DNA of 64,000 bases from a filamentous cyanobacterium CCP2 (GCA_003003615.1 PVWD01000001.1:34873-98872), one strand, 5' to 3'. Positions 54,059 through 63,304 are shown, counted from the stretch's first letter. Program-made: numbers and translations. The notes: a model not told the origin generated them from the sequence alone.

Positions 54059-54198
54059 CTAGTATCCTCAAGGAGGTTAAACAGAAATTTCTAGCGAAAA
54101 ATATTTTCACGTAATTTCTCTAACCGATATCTTACAGCCTTTAGAGCAATGTGGAACCACGATTGCGTCAGCTTTTCAAGCATTCTCTAAGCACTAAC

Positions 54199-54223
54199 CT
54201 CCAGCATGATGACATTGCTGGAG
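54199..54223. other. inverted repeat, 8-base arms
   Basis: CTCCAGCA (54199-54206) and TGCTGGAG (54216-54223), 9-base loop, in the 222-base gap between the primase and DGQHR genes. It is a possible terminator stem or operator; there is no U-tract. Confidence 0.4.
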
Positions 54224-54280
54224 GGATGGGCATTACTAAACGTCAGATTCTCTTCTGAGACCGCTGGTTCCTCCTAATAC

Positions 54281-55564
54281 CTAAGATTGCCAACGACTTA
54301 TACTCGTCAATATTGAGCCAAGGGTACGACTGGTAAAAGCAGGGGTTTTGTTGGCACTTTGCCAGATGGTCTTAGCTTCAGAATCATCTAGAGCAGGCGT
54401 GCAGCGATCGCAGTATTGCTCGAAGAGTTGATACGGATCAGGATGGTGAGCGATCCGGTGTCGAGTTAACAGCTCGGTAGTTCCCAATAGGTTTCGAGCT
54501 AGCTTGTAGCCTGCGTTGTTACGGTTGCCTTCTAACTCGCCGTACTTTAGGAGGGCGCGATCGCTTTTCGTCAGACAGATGGATAGTGGAATCGATATCC
54601 CGCTAGCGCGGTGTTGTTTGAGAGATAAGTGATTATCTCTTGTTGAATTGCCTGCTCCGTGTCTTCGACGTTTGAGCACCGTTGAGCGAGACATTGGAAT
54701 AGGTGATTGAGTCAGGGCGGAGCGTGGGTCAATTGAACTGTTCATTTTTGCCAGATGAACAAGTTGTACCCACTTCCGCCATTGTTGATCCGATAGTCCA
54801 TAAGGAAACAGCCCGGTGGCATCCAAAGCAGCGTTTAGCGTTCTGAAACTGTATTGGGACGTGGAGTAACCCTCCAAGGCGATTGCTCTAGCACTGCTCA
54901 ACTCCCTATTTATTACTTCCCTGCGAACCATGCCCGGAAGTCGCATAGAACGCGCTAGGTTGCAGATTGCTGGGTCGGCATTTTGAGCGATCGCAAGTTT
55001 CCGATTCAGCAAGATCCAGTTCTCTGGAGATAGCCCAAAACTGCATCTGAAATATACATGTAGGGACTTTCCCCCTGTATAGACAACTGCTGCGGGTTCT
55101 AACCCAGTCATATGCTTAAATCGTTCCAGTGCATCATGTTGATCAGTTAGAGGTAAATCATCGATTTCGTAGAAGAGGCACCGACATCGGCTGACATGGT
55201 CGTTGCTAATCCCTTTATTAGGTTGGTTGGGGTAGAAGCTAACGGTTGCACCCAAATAGGAAAATTTGAATGCAAGTGCCCATCCATCTGTATAGCGTTT
55301 GGGAGTCAGTTGCCAGCAGGTATTACCCTGGCGATCGCGCCCACCTTGAGTGCAGCAGTAGAGAGTAAAACCCTGGGGAGTGATCTTGCCGCAAAAGATG
55401 TAATGGCTGTAAATTAGTTGCTCATTTTTCCAGTAGCAGTTCCAGTTGTTAGGAATGAATTCTACGGGTAGATCCCAGGAGATCCGCAGCCAAATTTTAG
55501 CACCGGGCATAAAGCCAATGTGCTTGAGAAATTGAATCGTCATTTGCTGTAGATTGACATTCAT
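54281..55564 (-). CDS. plasmid AEP-type primase
   Basis: A 427-residue protein with an archaeo-eukaryotic primase-like core: the acidic pair in LFYEIDDLPLTDQHD and VVYTGGKSLHVYFR, plus SMRLPGMVRRE, which supply catalytic acids, a basic residue and a His. The C-terminal ~130 residues look like a primase C-terminal helical region (GNRNNAGYKLARNLLGT, AKTIWQSANKT). It synthesises primers for plasmid replication. It is the only replication protein seen here; an initiator (Rep) is not in the window. Confidence 0.82.
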   Translation of the reverse strand: MNVNLQQMTIQFLKHIGFMPGAKIWLRISWDLPVEFIPNNWNCYWKNEQLIYSHYIFCGKITPQGFTLYCCTQGGRDRQGNTCWQLTPKRYTDGWALAFKFSYLGATVSFYPNQPNKGISNDHVSRCRCLFYEIDDLPLTDQHDALERFKHMTGLEPAAVVYTGGKSLHVYFRCSFGLSPENWILLNRKLAIAQNADPAICNLARSMRLPGMVRREVINRELSSARAIALEGYSTSQYSFRTLNAALDATGLFPYGLSDQQWRKWVQLVHLAKMNSSIDPRSALTQSPIPMSRSTVLKRRRHGAGNSTRDNHLSLKQHRASGISIPLSICLTKSDRALLKYGELEGNRNNAGYKLARNLLGTTELLTRHRIAHHPDPYQLFEQYCDRCTPALDDSEAKTIWQSANKTPAFTSRTLGSILTSISRWQS

Positions 55565-55619
55565 TGCAGTTAAGCCACCAACGTTGTTGCCTCTTGAGTG
55601 GCGTTAGCTGCCCTGACTA

Positions 55620-56558
55620 TCAAAGTTCTAATTCTCGTTGGCGATGTTTTAGCAATTTTGATTCTTGGTGATTTTTCGCTGAATTATTATTTTTTTGATT
55701 ACTTTCTATGTTTTGTATCTGTGTAAATGAATCTGTCTCAATGCCAATTTCGATTGATGAATTGATAGGTTGTTCTATCAGGTTTTTAATTAATTGATTA
55801 TCTCGGTGTGAGTTATAATCCACTCCTCGGTATTTCTGCAAGCCTATGAAGGTGTAAGCTTTTCCTAAATGAGTTCCACTGAAGGCAACACCATTTAATT
55901 CGTAGCTAATGCCTTTTATTTCACCAGTATTATGATTGCTAACTCGAACACTGACTCCCTTCTGCTGCAATTGCTCAATCAACTGAGGCATAGTGAGAGA
56001 AGATTGAGTGGCTTGATCAAGCGATCGCTGAAGCTGCATTCGCACACTTTCCTCACCCGTGCGAGCTAGTAACCGTTTTTCTCCAGTTGTTGGGCTGCGG
56101 CTGTCTTTTGCTTGGCTAGAGTGGAGCGACTGTAATCTATACTCCTGTTCCAACTGGCGAATTGTTGCCTCACTCCGGCGATAGTCCCAGCTATCTGGAA
56201 CTGTTGTGCCATCTAGACGAACCCGACTAGCAACAATATGGGCATGATCATGGTCGCGATCGCTGTGCCGCACTACTGCGTACTGATTCATGTCAAAGCT
56301 CATTGCTTGAAGATATTTTTTGGCAATCTCATGCCAAGTGTCATTTTCCAAATACTCAGTGTGGGGAAGGCTCAGAGAGGCATGGTAAACAAAACGTTTC
56401 ACTCTGGGGTTGAGCTGCTGCGAGAACCGGAACTCGGCTGCCAATTCACGTGGGGTAAATCCCTCCATGTTGCTGCCAATTAAGCTAGCACCATCCTTGC
56501 CAAACAGGTAGTTGAGCAGTTTGCTGAAGCTTCGACCTTTAATTTGTTTACCAATCAC
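55620..56558 (-). CDS. relaxase/mobilization nuclease (MobL-like)
   Basis: A 312-residue relaxase that nicks oriT. The HUH motif is in RHSDRDHDHAHIV (His103, His105, His107) and a candidate nucleophile is Tyr17 (LLNYLFGKDG). The C-terminal part (ELNGVAFSGTHLGKAYTF) is a domain also found in other cyanobacterial relaxases. It is coupled to MobC by a 4-base overlap. Together with the type IV secretion operon it makes the element conjugative or mobilisable. Confidence 0.9.
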   Translation of the reverse strand: MIGKQIKGRSFSKLLNYLFGKDGASLIGSNMEGFTPRELAAEFRFSQQLNPRVKRFVYHASLSLPHTEYLENDTWHEIAKKYLQAMSFDMNQYAVVRHSDRDHDHAHIVASRVRLDGTTVPDSWDYRRSEATIRQLEQEYRLQSLHSSQAKDSRSPTTGEKRLLARTGEESVRMQLQRSLDQATQSSLTMPQLIEQLQQKGVSVRVSNHNTGEIKGISYELNGVAFSGTHLGKAYTFIGLQKYRGVDYNSHRDNQLIKNLIEQPINSSIEIGIETDSFTQIQNIESNQKNNNSAKNHQESKLLKHRQRELEL

Positions 56559-56923
56559 GGTTCTTCTTCAATCTCTGTTAAAAAGTCCAGGTCAACCAAT
56601 TCTCGCCGCACTTGACTGAGGAGGGTTCTGGTTTGGTTTAGCAACTCCTGATCAACGACAATTGGGATTTCTCCAAATGGAGTAGTAGCGTTAGCAAGTA
56701 TTGCTTTTGCAATCTGACTCAGACTGTCACTGATTCGGGTTAATTCCCAGTAGGTTAAACCTGCAATCCGGGTTACACGTCGAGGAAGTTGATTTTTTAA
56801 CGTCTTAGCACGAAACAATTCCGCCATTGTCAGGTTGTTTTCTGCCGACATGCGGCGCACCAGTTCTTTCTCTTCAGCACTGAGCGAGATATGAAACTTG
56901 ATCGGACGTTTCTGAGATGACAT
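56555..56923 (-). CDS. MobC-like relaxosome protein
   Basis: A 122-residue protein with an N-terminal ribbon-helix-helix signature (IKFHISLSAEEKELVRRMSA) and the helical C-terminus of MobC proteins (LLNQTRTLLSQVRRELVDLD), which helps melt oriT for the relaxase. The oriT is expected upstream, in the 56924-57368 gap. Confidence 0.82.
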   Translation of the reverse strand: MSSQKRPIKFHISLSAEEKELVRRMSAENNLTMAELFRAKTLKNQLPRRVTRIAGLTYWELTRISDSLSQIAKAILANATTPFGEIPIVVDQELLNQTRTLLSQVRRELVDLDFLTEIEEEP

Positions 56924-57368
56924 TCAGCTAGCCAGGATGATGCGAGTATTCTTCTCTAGCTTTGCCATTAATGTATTCATCTGTTATCTATCAGGTGGCT
57001 ATTTCTCTAGTTGCTGTTTCACCAATAGCTTCCTAATATCTGCAAAATGAGCAACTATTTCTGGTGATGAGATGAATATACATTACAACATGGCTTGCTC
57101 TGCATCCTGAAATTTAAGCGAGTGCCGTTAGCCTGTTGCAAAAATGTGGGTCAATGGTGGAGGGCTGTAAGGAATTGTGGAAATTTGAGAGAGTTAGCTG
57201 TCAACAAGTCTAGGCTATTGAAAATTTAGCATTTCAATGCTGCGTGTAAATGAGGATAGAGGTGGAACGCTGAGGAAAATTGTGTCAGTGCGTGAACTTC
57301 TGTGCGGAAAGAAATTCAAGTATTTCTTTTTTATCCAGGTGGATGATGAGTGTTCACTGAGCGCCCGC
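56924..57368. other. 445-base gap upstream of mobC, probable oriT region
   Basis: No coding frame. An ATCCTG (57104-57109), the core of MOBP-type nick sites, lies here, and short complementary pieces (GTTGC/GCAAC, TCACCA/TGGTGA) lie near 57009-57070, but the usual nested inverted repeat is not evident. The position between a divergent mobC and a segregation operon makes it the natural oriT location; the exact nic cannot be fixed. Confidence 0.35.
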
Positions 57369-57391
57369 TAAGTTGAGGGAGCGTCAACTTA
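57369..57391. promoter_or_regulatory. inverted repeat before the ParM-like operon
   Basis: TAAGTTGA (57369-57376) and TCAACTTA (57384-57391), perfect 8-base arms and 7-base spacer, end 14 bases before the ParM-like ATG. It is a candidate operator or centromere half for the operon. Confidence 0.4.
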
Positions 57392-57405
57392 CTGATCAAC
57401 CCACG

Positions 57406-58536
57406 ATGCCTGACATTGCGTTGACTTTTGATCCAGGTTCTTCGCTCAGTAAAGTGATCTACCACTTGTTAGATGGGAGACCTCGTTTGCTGCTGATGGA
57501 GCCTGAAGTGATAGAACTCAGTACGAGTTCTATTGATGCTCACCTGAAAACCAGGGGAAATCTTGGTATCACTCGACCTGAAGATGATGTTTGGTTGCAA
57601 TGTGGGACAAGTAAGCAGTGCCAGGTTGTTGGCTATCTAGCGCGTCAGTTTCTAGCAGCCGTGCGAATGAATGAGGTGAAATACGAGCGAGCGTTATATA
57701 AGGTGCTGGCAGCCGTAGGAGCGATCGCCCAACAAACAAATCTATCCCGAAAGTTTTCTGTTGCTATCTCTGTCCTCCTACCTTACAGCGAATATCAAAA
57801 TGCTCAACGCCTTCAACAACTGTTGAAGCCATATCTCAGAAACTACAGCTTTCGCGGTGAACATCTTCAGGTCAAGCTAGAAGCCTTTGAGTGTCGCCCG
57901 GAAGGGGGTGGTTTGGCAATGTCACGAGTGATGCAAAACGGCGCAGAGTGGTTCCAGCAACAGACGCTGGCTGTATTAATGTTTGGGCACCGGAATACTA
58001 GCCTGTTGTTATTTGAGCGGGGCAAATTGGCGATCGGTAACACCACTAATTTAGGCTTTCATCAGCTAGTAGATAAGGTTTTACAGCGTACTTCTGGTCA
58101 AAGTGCAGATTCATTAACCAGTGCAATCTATAACATTGGCAATCAGCTTGTTCCTGATAATGCCCAAGTTCAACAGTTGGTGAAAACGCGATCGCCCACT
58201 GAACAAAAACTAGAACGTGAGCAAATTATCACTGCCATTCTGACTGCTAGAGAGGAATACTGGTCACGATTACAGGATTGGCTAGATACAGTGCTACCGA
58301 ATGTCACAGAGGTGATTATTTCTGGCGGAGCTGCTCTCTATCTCCACGATGAATTAGAAAACTATTTCAGTCGAACTCCAACCTATTGGGGTACAGATCT
58401 ACAACGACGATTACAAGAATTGTTAGGACTGGATTATCGCTCGAACCGTCTAGATGCCGAAGCTTTATCCTTTCGCCTGGTAGACGCTTTCGGAATGTAC
58501 TGCGATTTTGTGGAACAGTTAGCGGAGGTGGTATGA
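57406..58536 (+). CDS. ParM/actin-like ATPase
   Basis: A 376-residue actin-fold protein: phosphate-1-type loop ALTFDPGSSLSKVIY at the N-terminus, VLMFGHRNTSLLLF (phosphate-2-like), and the adenosine motif VTEVIISGGAALYL with RLVDAFGMYCDF. ParM/StbA proteins form filaments that segregate plasmids; related ones serve conjugation operons. It starts at the ATG 57406, not the longer TTG frame at 57373, which would lie in the inverted repeat. Its stop overlaps the next ATG (GTATGA). Confidence 0.78.
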   Translation: MPDIALTFDPGSSLSKVIYHLLDGRPRLLLMEPEVIELSTSSIDAHLKTRGNLGITRPEDDVWLQCGTSKQCQVVGYLARQFLAAVRMNEVKYERALYKVLAAVGAIAQQTNLSRKFSVAISVLLPYSEYQNAQRLQQLLKPYLRNYSFRGEHLQVKLEAFECRPEGGGLAMSRVMQNGAEWFQQQTLAVLMFGHRNTSLLLFERGKLAIGNTTNLGFHQLVDKVLQRTSGQSADSLTSAIYNIGNQLVPDNAQVQQLVKTRSPTEQKLEREQIITAILTAREEYWSRLQDWLDTVLPNVTEVIISGGAALYLHDELENYFSRTPTYWGTDLQRRLQELLGLDYRSNRLDAEALSFRLVDAFGMYCDFVEQLAEVV

Positions 58537-58919
58537 ACGACATTCCCCAAACCTCTCGCAAACGCGAAGATTTTAGCTTTCGCTATTCACCCTACACTGG
58601 CACACAAGACGGTGCATTAATGGCATTTCTAAAAAGGGGGGATGGAGTCAAGCAAGGCAAAGAATTGATATTGGAGTCTGTTAGAGCTTTTTGGATGGTA
58701 GTAGCTTGTCAATCGGAACGGCTATTGAGCGAAGAAGAGTTACGCCAACTTGGATTGAACTGCTGCCGTGCTTTAGAGCGTCAAGCAGATTACATCCGGG
58801 AATGTTTGCAGCTGCCGATTCCATCTGCGGAATCTTCAACGATCGCACCCACAACTAGCGATCGTCAAAATGGCAACATCAAACCCCCTGAACGGGCAAC
58901 TCGAACCATGTGGCAATAG
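58533..58919 (+). CDS. small partner protein of the ParM-like gene
   Basis: 128 residues from an ATG overlapping the previous stop, with GGAGGT in front. Mostly helical (ELILESVRAFWMVVACQSERLL, LNCCRALERQADYIRECL) with a disordered Thr/Ser-rich tail. It may be the ParR/StbB-like adaptor; small size and order support this but no DNA-binding motif is plain. Confidence 0.55.
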   Translation: MNDIPQTSRKREDFSFRYSPYTGTQDGALMAFLKRGDGVKQGKELILESVRAFWMVVACQSERLLSEEELRQLGLNCCRALERQADYIRECLQLPIPSAESSTIAPTTSDRQNGNIKPPERATRTMWQ

Positions 58920-58928
58920 GAGAGCGTA

Positions 58929-59762
58929 ATGGCAACAATTCATTTTATTGATGGTGAAAAAGGCGGTGTCGGCAAGTCTCTGTTTGCTCGTGTAATGGTG
59001 CAATATTGCATTGATCGTCAGTTGCCCCATGTGTTGGTAGAAGCCGATCGCAGCAATCCTGATGTCGGCGAAGTTTATCCTGAAAGATGTGAACGCGCTA
59101 TCTTTAGCGAAGCCGAACGTAAAGCCTACGATGCAGATCGCATCTTTGACCTGGCGATCAAAACTCCAGTTATTGTGAATCTTCCTGCTCAGGTCTTTCC
59201 AGCCGTTACCGATTGGATTGAGCGCAATGGGGTGCTGGAGATGGGAGCACAGCATGGAGTCAGTATCTGCAAGTGGTTCATCTGCACCGGCGGTTATGAC
59301 AGTGTGCAGCTGTTTGTCCAATCCTTGAAAAGGTTTGATGGCAAAGTGCAGCATGTCTTTGTTCGCAATTGGGGACTATGTGATGATTGGTCTCATCTAG
59401 ATAGTAGAGAGGAACTCCAACAACTTCTGGCAAAGCAAAAAGTCCCAGTGCTTGACTTTCCCAAATTCAGCTACAGAGAGCGTGATCATCTCGATGCCAA
59501 GCGAATTCCTTTCTCCGAAGGCAGGGAAAGCAGTGAGTTAGGTGTTTTGGGCAAGCAGCGACTCCATACGTTTCTGAAGGGCGCTTATCAGGCGATCGAT
59601 CAGGCAAACATTTGGAAGCTTTCACCATCAGAAGTTAGTCCTTCAAAAGCAACTGCGATCGATGCCAATGGCACATCAGCGGAGGCTGGAGAAGGCGATA
59701 CTAAAGCAGTTGAACCAGCGACAAGTAGCTCTAAATCTCGCAATAGCAAACGTTCTAGCTAA
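58929..59762 (+). CDS. ParA/MinD-like ATPase of a conjugation operon
   Basis: A 277-residue deviant Walker ATPase (GEKGGVGKSLFARVMVQYC at residues 9-27, then VLVEADRSNPDVG). Unlike the ParA at 40003 it lacks clear DxDPQ and DCPPS motifs and resembles the TraL/StbC/MobD group associated with mobilisation and plasmid maintenance. The C-terminal ~50 residues are Ser/Ala-rich and disordered. It is the third gene after the ParM-like pair. Confidence 0.78.
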   Translation: MATIHFIDGEKGGVGKSLFARVMVQYCIDRQLPHVLVEADRSNPDVGEVYPERCERAIFSEAERKAYDADRIFDLAIKTPVIVNLPAQVFPAVTDWIERNGVLEMGAQHGVSICKWFICTGGYDSVQLFVQSLKRFDGKVQHVFVRNWGLCDDWSHLDSREELQQLLAKQKVPVLDFPKFSYRERDHLDAKRIPFSEGRESSELGVLGKQRLHTFLKGAYQAIDQANIWKLSPSEVSPSKATAIDANGTSAEAGEGDTKAVEPATSSSKSRNSKRSS

Positions 59763-59777
59763 GGGAGGTGAAAGCTC

Positions 59778-60566
59778 ATGACCCATTCCCAACCAGTAGA
59801 AGAACCCCTGGATTTAGATGACCAATTTTTAGAATCGATGGCTGCCAGAGGCAAAGGACTGAATCGGATTCCTTACCCAACCCTGCTCGATCTGGCAATT
59901 CGCGGTAAGGATGATTCCTTTAAAGCCAGGGTATGGGAAATTGTAGTGCAAACGGGAATTGACCCGGATGATCCAGCCTTCTTGATGCTGGTTGCGACTG
60001 GTAGGCTAGAAGTGCTGCTAGAAGACAGTCCCAAAGAGATGGAGACGATGTTTGATCAGTGGCAGACACAGTTGTATGACCGGCTCCAAACCTATGAGAA
60101 GGTAGCAGTCAAGGGACATCAAAAGGCGATCGCCCAAACTGTCTCTGCTCTGATTCGCCGTACCGAGTTTGAGCGAGCAATTCACTCGGTTCCCTCATTG
60201 ATCGCAGCGGGGGTATTGCTCCTAATTACAGCCGGACTGGGAGGACTTCTAGGTGTAGCTGGAATCTCCTGGTATCAATCCAGTCGCCCACTCGATCCTA
60301 CCGGACCGCGACAACTGACGCTGGAACAAGCCAAAGCCTTAGATTGGGCAACCAGCGCCGAGGGGCAATTTTCCCGCAATCTGATGAGCTGGAATCGAGA
60401 CTTATTGAACCGCGATCGCAATGGTCGGCTTGCTTGTGCTGATGAGGTTAAGCGCTTAGGTGTCACCCTGGAGATGTTACCTGGTCGAAAAGCGACTGCT
60501 GGATTCTGCACGTTATGGGTTCAGCCTCCCGACCAACGCGAGTTTGCGCCTATTCAAGGAAACTGA
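59778..60566 (+). CDS. single-pass membrane protein of the ParM-like operon
   Basis: A 262-residue protein with a soluble N-terminus, one hydrophobic helix (IAAGVLLLITAGLGGLLG) at residues ~142-163, and an exported C-terminal domain (LTLEQAKALDWATSAEGQF, WNRDLLNRDRN). Conserved in order but not recognised. A GGGAGG ribosome-binding site precedes its start. It could anchor the preceding ATPase at the membrane. Confidence 0.55.
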   Translation: MTHSQPVEEPLDLDDQFLESMAARGKGLNRIPYPTLLDLAIRGKDDSFKARVWEIVVQTGIDPDDPAFLMLVATGRLEVLLEDSPKEMETMFDQWQTQLYDRLQTYEKVAVKGHQKAIAQTVSALIRRTEFERAIHSVPSLIAAGVLLLITAGLGGLLGVAGISWYQSSRPLDPTGPRQLTLEQAKALDWATSAEGQFSRNLMSWNRDLLNRDRNGRLACADEVKRLGVTLEMLPGRKATAGFCTLWVQPPDQREFAPIQGN

Positions 60567-60597
60567 GCACCTATCCAAACTTGAGGGGGATTGACCG

Positions 60598-61137
60598 ATG
60601 GGATCTTGTAAAGCTACTCAATACTGGACAGTCGGGACGTTGGTAAGTCTGCTTGTCGTTGGCTGTTCTCCTCGCACAACAACAGGGGCAGAGAACGAAG
60701 CTACTCAAGCGCAAAGTCCTTCAATTCCAGAGTATCCTCCACTATACAACGTGGATGTCGAAGTATGCGGCAACATCATTGCACCACTTGAAGGTGGAAA
60801 GCGTTGCATCTCAACTCAACTTCAGCTCTGGGGTCCAATCGGAGAAGCAAAACTGGTTCAGACAGGGGTTGCTCTGCCATCTGTGTCGGCTGTGCAGCAT
60901 AAAGTCGCGATCGCCTCCAAAGGCTGCTATCCGATCTACCCTGAACCAGCACAAGAGCAATCCTACTGGGCTGATACGATTGTTCAGGTAAACCGAGGAG
61001 GTGAGCCAACGACCATTGAGATGACGCAAACTCAACTCTCTAATCAACAAATTCACGAATTGGTAACTGGAACGCTCTCTAATGCCACAGCGCCAACGTT
61101 TGGAGGAGCTGGCTGTGAACCTGTGCCAGCAGAATAG
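60598..61137 (+). CDS. lipoprotein of unknown function
   Basis: A 179-residue exported protein with a lipobox (LVSLLVVGCSPR; lipidation at the Cys) after a hydrophobic leader. The mature part has Cys pairs (VEVCGNIIAPLEGGKRC) and a later Cys (GGAGCEPV), probably disulfide-bonded. It is the last gene of the ParM-like operon. Plasmid lnt could serve such lipoproteins, which is speculative. Confidence 0.6.
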   Translation: MGSCKATQYWTVGTLVSLLVVGCSPRTTTGAENEATQAQSPSIPEYPPLYNVDVEVCGNIIAPLEGGKRCISTQLQLWGPIGEAKLVQTGVALPSVSAVQHKVAIASKGCYPIYPEPAQEQSYWADTIVQVNRGGEPTTIEMTQTQLSNQQIHELVTGTLSNATAPTFGGAGCEPVPAE

Positions 61138-61182
61138 TAAGTACAAATACTGATAAATAACAACAGTTTAGATTTGATAAAA

Positions 61183-61200
61183 ATAGATAGAAATATCTAT
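61183..61200. promoter_or_regulatory. inverted repeat upstream of Mrr-like endonuclease
   Basis: ATAGATA (61183-61189) and TATCTAT (61194-61200) form a perfect 7-base inverted repeat with a 4-base spacer, 17 bases before the endonuclease start. It is a candidate operator. Confidence 0.4.
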
Positions 61201-61216
61201 GAAAGAAATGTAAGCA

Positions 61217-62023
61217 ATGCCGAGAGCAATTTGGAGTTATCCAACCTCTACAAATTCCATCCCACTACTACGGCAAGTTCTTCTAAGCCAGATTTGCCCA
61301 TGCTGCATTAAGCAACCTCTTCTTGCTCCAGCAGTTAATGAATCACAATCTAATGGTTATAGATACTCAGAATACTTACAAGTTCTTGTTTGCTCTGAAT
61401 GTGGTTGGTGGTTTGCCTCCAAGGATAGTTGGGATAGTTCTTGTGGTTCAGTTCCAGACAACGCTTTACGTCACATCGTTGTCACTGGTGCAGCTCTTGC
61501 AAATTACACATCGGACTTTCTTGATCATGCTAAATTGAACTTACTTTGCACCGAAGTAGAACAACATCTATTAAGTAGAGGTGTATCAAGTGCCTGGGAT
61601 GTAATGGAAGATGTTACATTAGCCATCCTGAGAGATTTTGGCTACCAAGCACACGCTACTGCCCGATCCAAGGATGGTGGTGTTGATATAGTTATGGAGC
61701 ATTTGACTCAAGGAACAGTGTATGTGCAGATAAAGCATTCTAGAAATAAGATTGGTGTCCACGTTCTACGCGAGCTAATTGGAACAATGTGTATTCATAA
61801 CGTTAATGATGCGTTACTTGTGACATCATCAGGTTTTACTAAAGGTGTTCATCGTGAAAGGGACGCTGCCAGCGCTTCAGGTAAAATCGTTGAATTAGTT
61901 GATGGAGAACGCTTCATTGCAGCACTTAATCTTGCTTCTAGATTAACTCCACCGACCCTGGATGACATCCTTACTGTGGCGAAGCCATGCACAACTATAG
62001 TTTGGGAAGAACGAGAGATTTAG
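61217..62023 (+). CDS. Mrr-like restriction endonuclease
   Basis: A 268-residue protein with a zinc-binding-looking N-terminus (ICPCCIKQP and VCSECGWW) and a C-terminal Mrr/PD-(D/E)xK nuclease core: GGVDIVMEH and VYVQIKHS (D and QxK) in the expected spacing, then VLRELIGTM. Type IV-like enzymes of this class cut modified DNA. It stands alone with its own upstream inverted repeat; no methyltransferase adjoins. Confidence 0.82.
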   Translation: MPRAIWSYPTSTNSIPLLRQVLLSQICPCCIKQPLLAPAVNESQSNGYRYSEYLQVLVCSECGWWFASKDSWDSSCGSVPDNALRHIVVTGAALANYTSDFLDHAKLNLLCTEVEQHLLSRGVSSAWDVMEDVTLAILRDFGYQAHATARSKDGGVDIVMEHLTQGTVYVQIKHSRNKIGVHVLRELIGTMCIHNVNDALLVTSSGFTKGVHRERDAASASGKIVELVDGERFIAALNLASRLTPPTLDDILTVAKPCTTIVWEEREI

Positions 62024-62101
62024 AACTGTGTCTGGTGTTGGATTACACTCAGTTTCACCCAACCTTCAAGAAAAAATTGTCAACCATCCAGGCTACACAA
62101 G

Positions 62102-62133
62102 AGAAATTGTCCAAGTAGTCTTGGACAATTTCT
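62102..62133. repeat. palindrome flanking the YhcG-like gene, copy 1
   Basis: AGAAATTGTCCAAG (62102-62115) and CTTGGACAATTTCT (62120-62133), perfect 14-base arms with a TAGT loop. It overlaps the YhcG stop codon by two bases. Its core, TGTCCAAG-N4-CTTGGACA, recurs at 63305-63330. Confidence 0.65.
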
Positions 62134-63187
62134 AATCATCTTTTGTAGAGTCCATGATCGCCTCTACTGGCAAAGTATTCAACTCCATCTCAAGTTGCTC
62201 AATGCTGGGCAAACTTCCCTGTAGTGGTTCCGGTAGGGTGTCCTTCAATCGATAGGTTGCTACACCAACCGGGTGCTGAATATACCGCAGTGCATATTCT
62301 ACCGTTGCCTTGTTTTTAGATTTACACAAGACAATCCCGATTGTCGGATTATCTATTTCACTCCGCAGCAAATCATCTACAGCAGCAATATAGAAGCTCA
62401 TTTTGCCCGAAAACTCAGGCTCAAATTCAACCATCTTCAGATCGATGACTACATAGCAGTGCAGTTTAACGTGGTAGAAGAGCAAATCGAGTTTATATTC
62501 CTTGCCACCCACTTCAAGCGAATACTGGCTACCCAAAAAAGAAAAGCCTACTCCCAGTTCCAACAAGAAATCTCGGATGCGATCTACCAGTGCCCGTTCA
62601 AAATCCCGTTCTTGAGCGGCTTCTGCTAGTTCTAGAAACTCAAAATTGTAAGGACTTTTCAGAATTTGACGAGCTAAGTCGGACTGGCTTTGGGGTAGCG
62701 TGTGGTCAAAATTATTGACTGCATTTCCGACTCGCTGATACAAGCCACTTTCAATTTGGTGAACTAGGGCACTGCGGCTCCAACCATGTTCGATCGTCTT
62801 CTGGGCGTACCATAGCCGTTCCTCATTGGCTTTGAGCTTATCCAGCAGAGCAATGTTGTGATACCAGGTTATCTGTCCCATGACCGCCTGAATTACCGTT
62901 TCATCAGGGAAAGCCTGGGCAAAAGCTCGCATGTAGAGCAAATTGGAGCGGGAGAAGCCCTTTATCTCTGGAAAAGCGTGTTTCAGATCCTTGGATAATC
63001 GCTCAATGACTTTAGCTCCCCACCCTTCCTGCTGTTGCTTGGCAAGAATGGCACACCCGATCCTCCAATAGAGGGTCACGAGTTCTCGGTTGACTGCGGT
63101 GGCTGCGCGCAGTTGAGCACTCTGAATCCATTCTTTGAGGTCATCCAGAAAGCGACCATAGCTATCTGAAGACATGTTACTTGCCAT
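62132..63187 (-). CDS. YhcG/DUF1016 family PD-(D/E)xK nuclease
   Basis: A 351-residue protein of the YhcG family. The N-terminal DUF1016 helical part (ATAVNRELVTLYWRIGCAI, AFPEIKGFSRSNLLYMRAF) resembles known members. A PDDEXK nuclease core follows with EYKLDLLFYHVKLHCYVVIDLK, whose D and D-L-K residues are the catalytic set. Members are linked to defence and mobile elements. The ATG at 63187 is preferred over the GTG at 63196. Palindromes flank it on both sides. Confidence 0.88.
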   Translation of the reverse strand: MASNMSSDSYGRFLDDLKEWIQSAQLRAATAVNRELVTLYWRIGCAILAKQQQEGWGAKVIERLSKDLKHAFPEIKGFSRSNLLYMRAFAQAFPDETVIQAVMGQITWYHNIALLDKLKANEERLWYAQKTIEHGWSRSALVHQIESGLYQRVGNAVNNFDHTLPQSQSDLARQILKSPYNFEFLELAEAAQERDFERALVDRIRDFLLELGVGFSFLGSQYSLEVGGKEYKLDLLFYHVKLHCYVVIDLKMVEFEPEFSGKMSFYIAAVDDLLRSEIDNPTIGIVLCKSKNKATVEYALRYIQHPVGVATYRLKDTLPEPLQGSLPSIEQLEMELNTLPVEAIMDSTKDD

Positions 63188-63304
63188 TTTTCTCACAAAG
63201 CATTACAGGGAGCATCATTCAGACCTTACTATATCGTGCAATCAAGCGTGATACGTGCTTGAGCAGAGACAACCATATCATTTACTACTTATGGCAAAAG
63301 CATC

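Noticed and set aside
57009..57070. Paired repeats (GTTGC/GCAAC and TCACCA/TGGTGA) as an oriT hairpin
   Set aside because: The two pairs interleave rather than nest, and are short enough to be chance.
58386..58532. Longer start for the small partner of the ParM-like gene
   Set aside because: It would overlap the ParM-like gene by 150 bases; the ATG at 58533 has a GGAGGT site and stop-start overlap.
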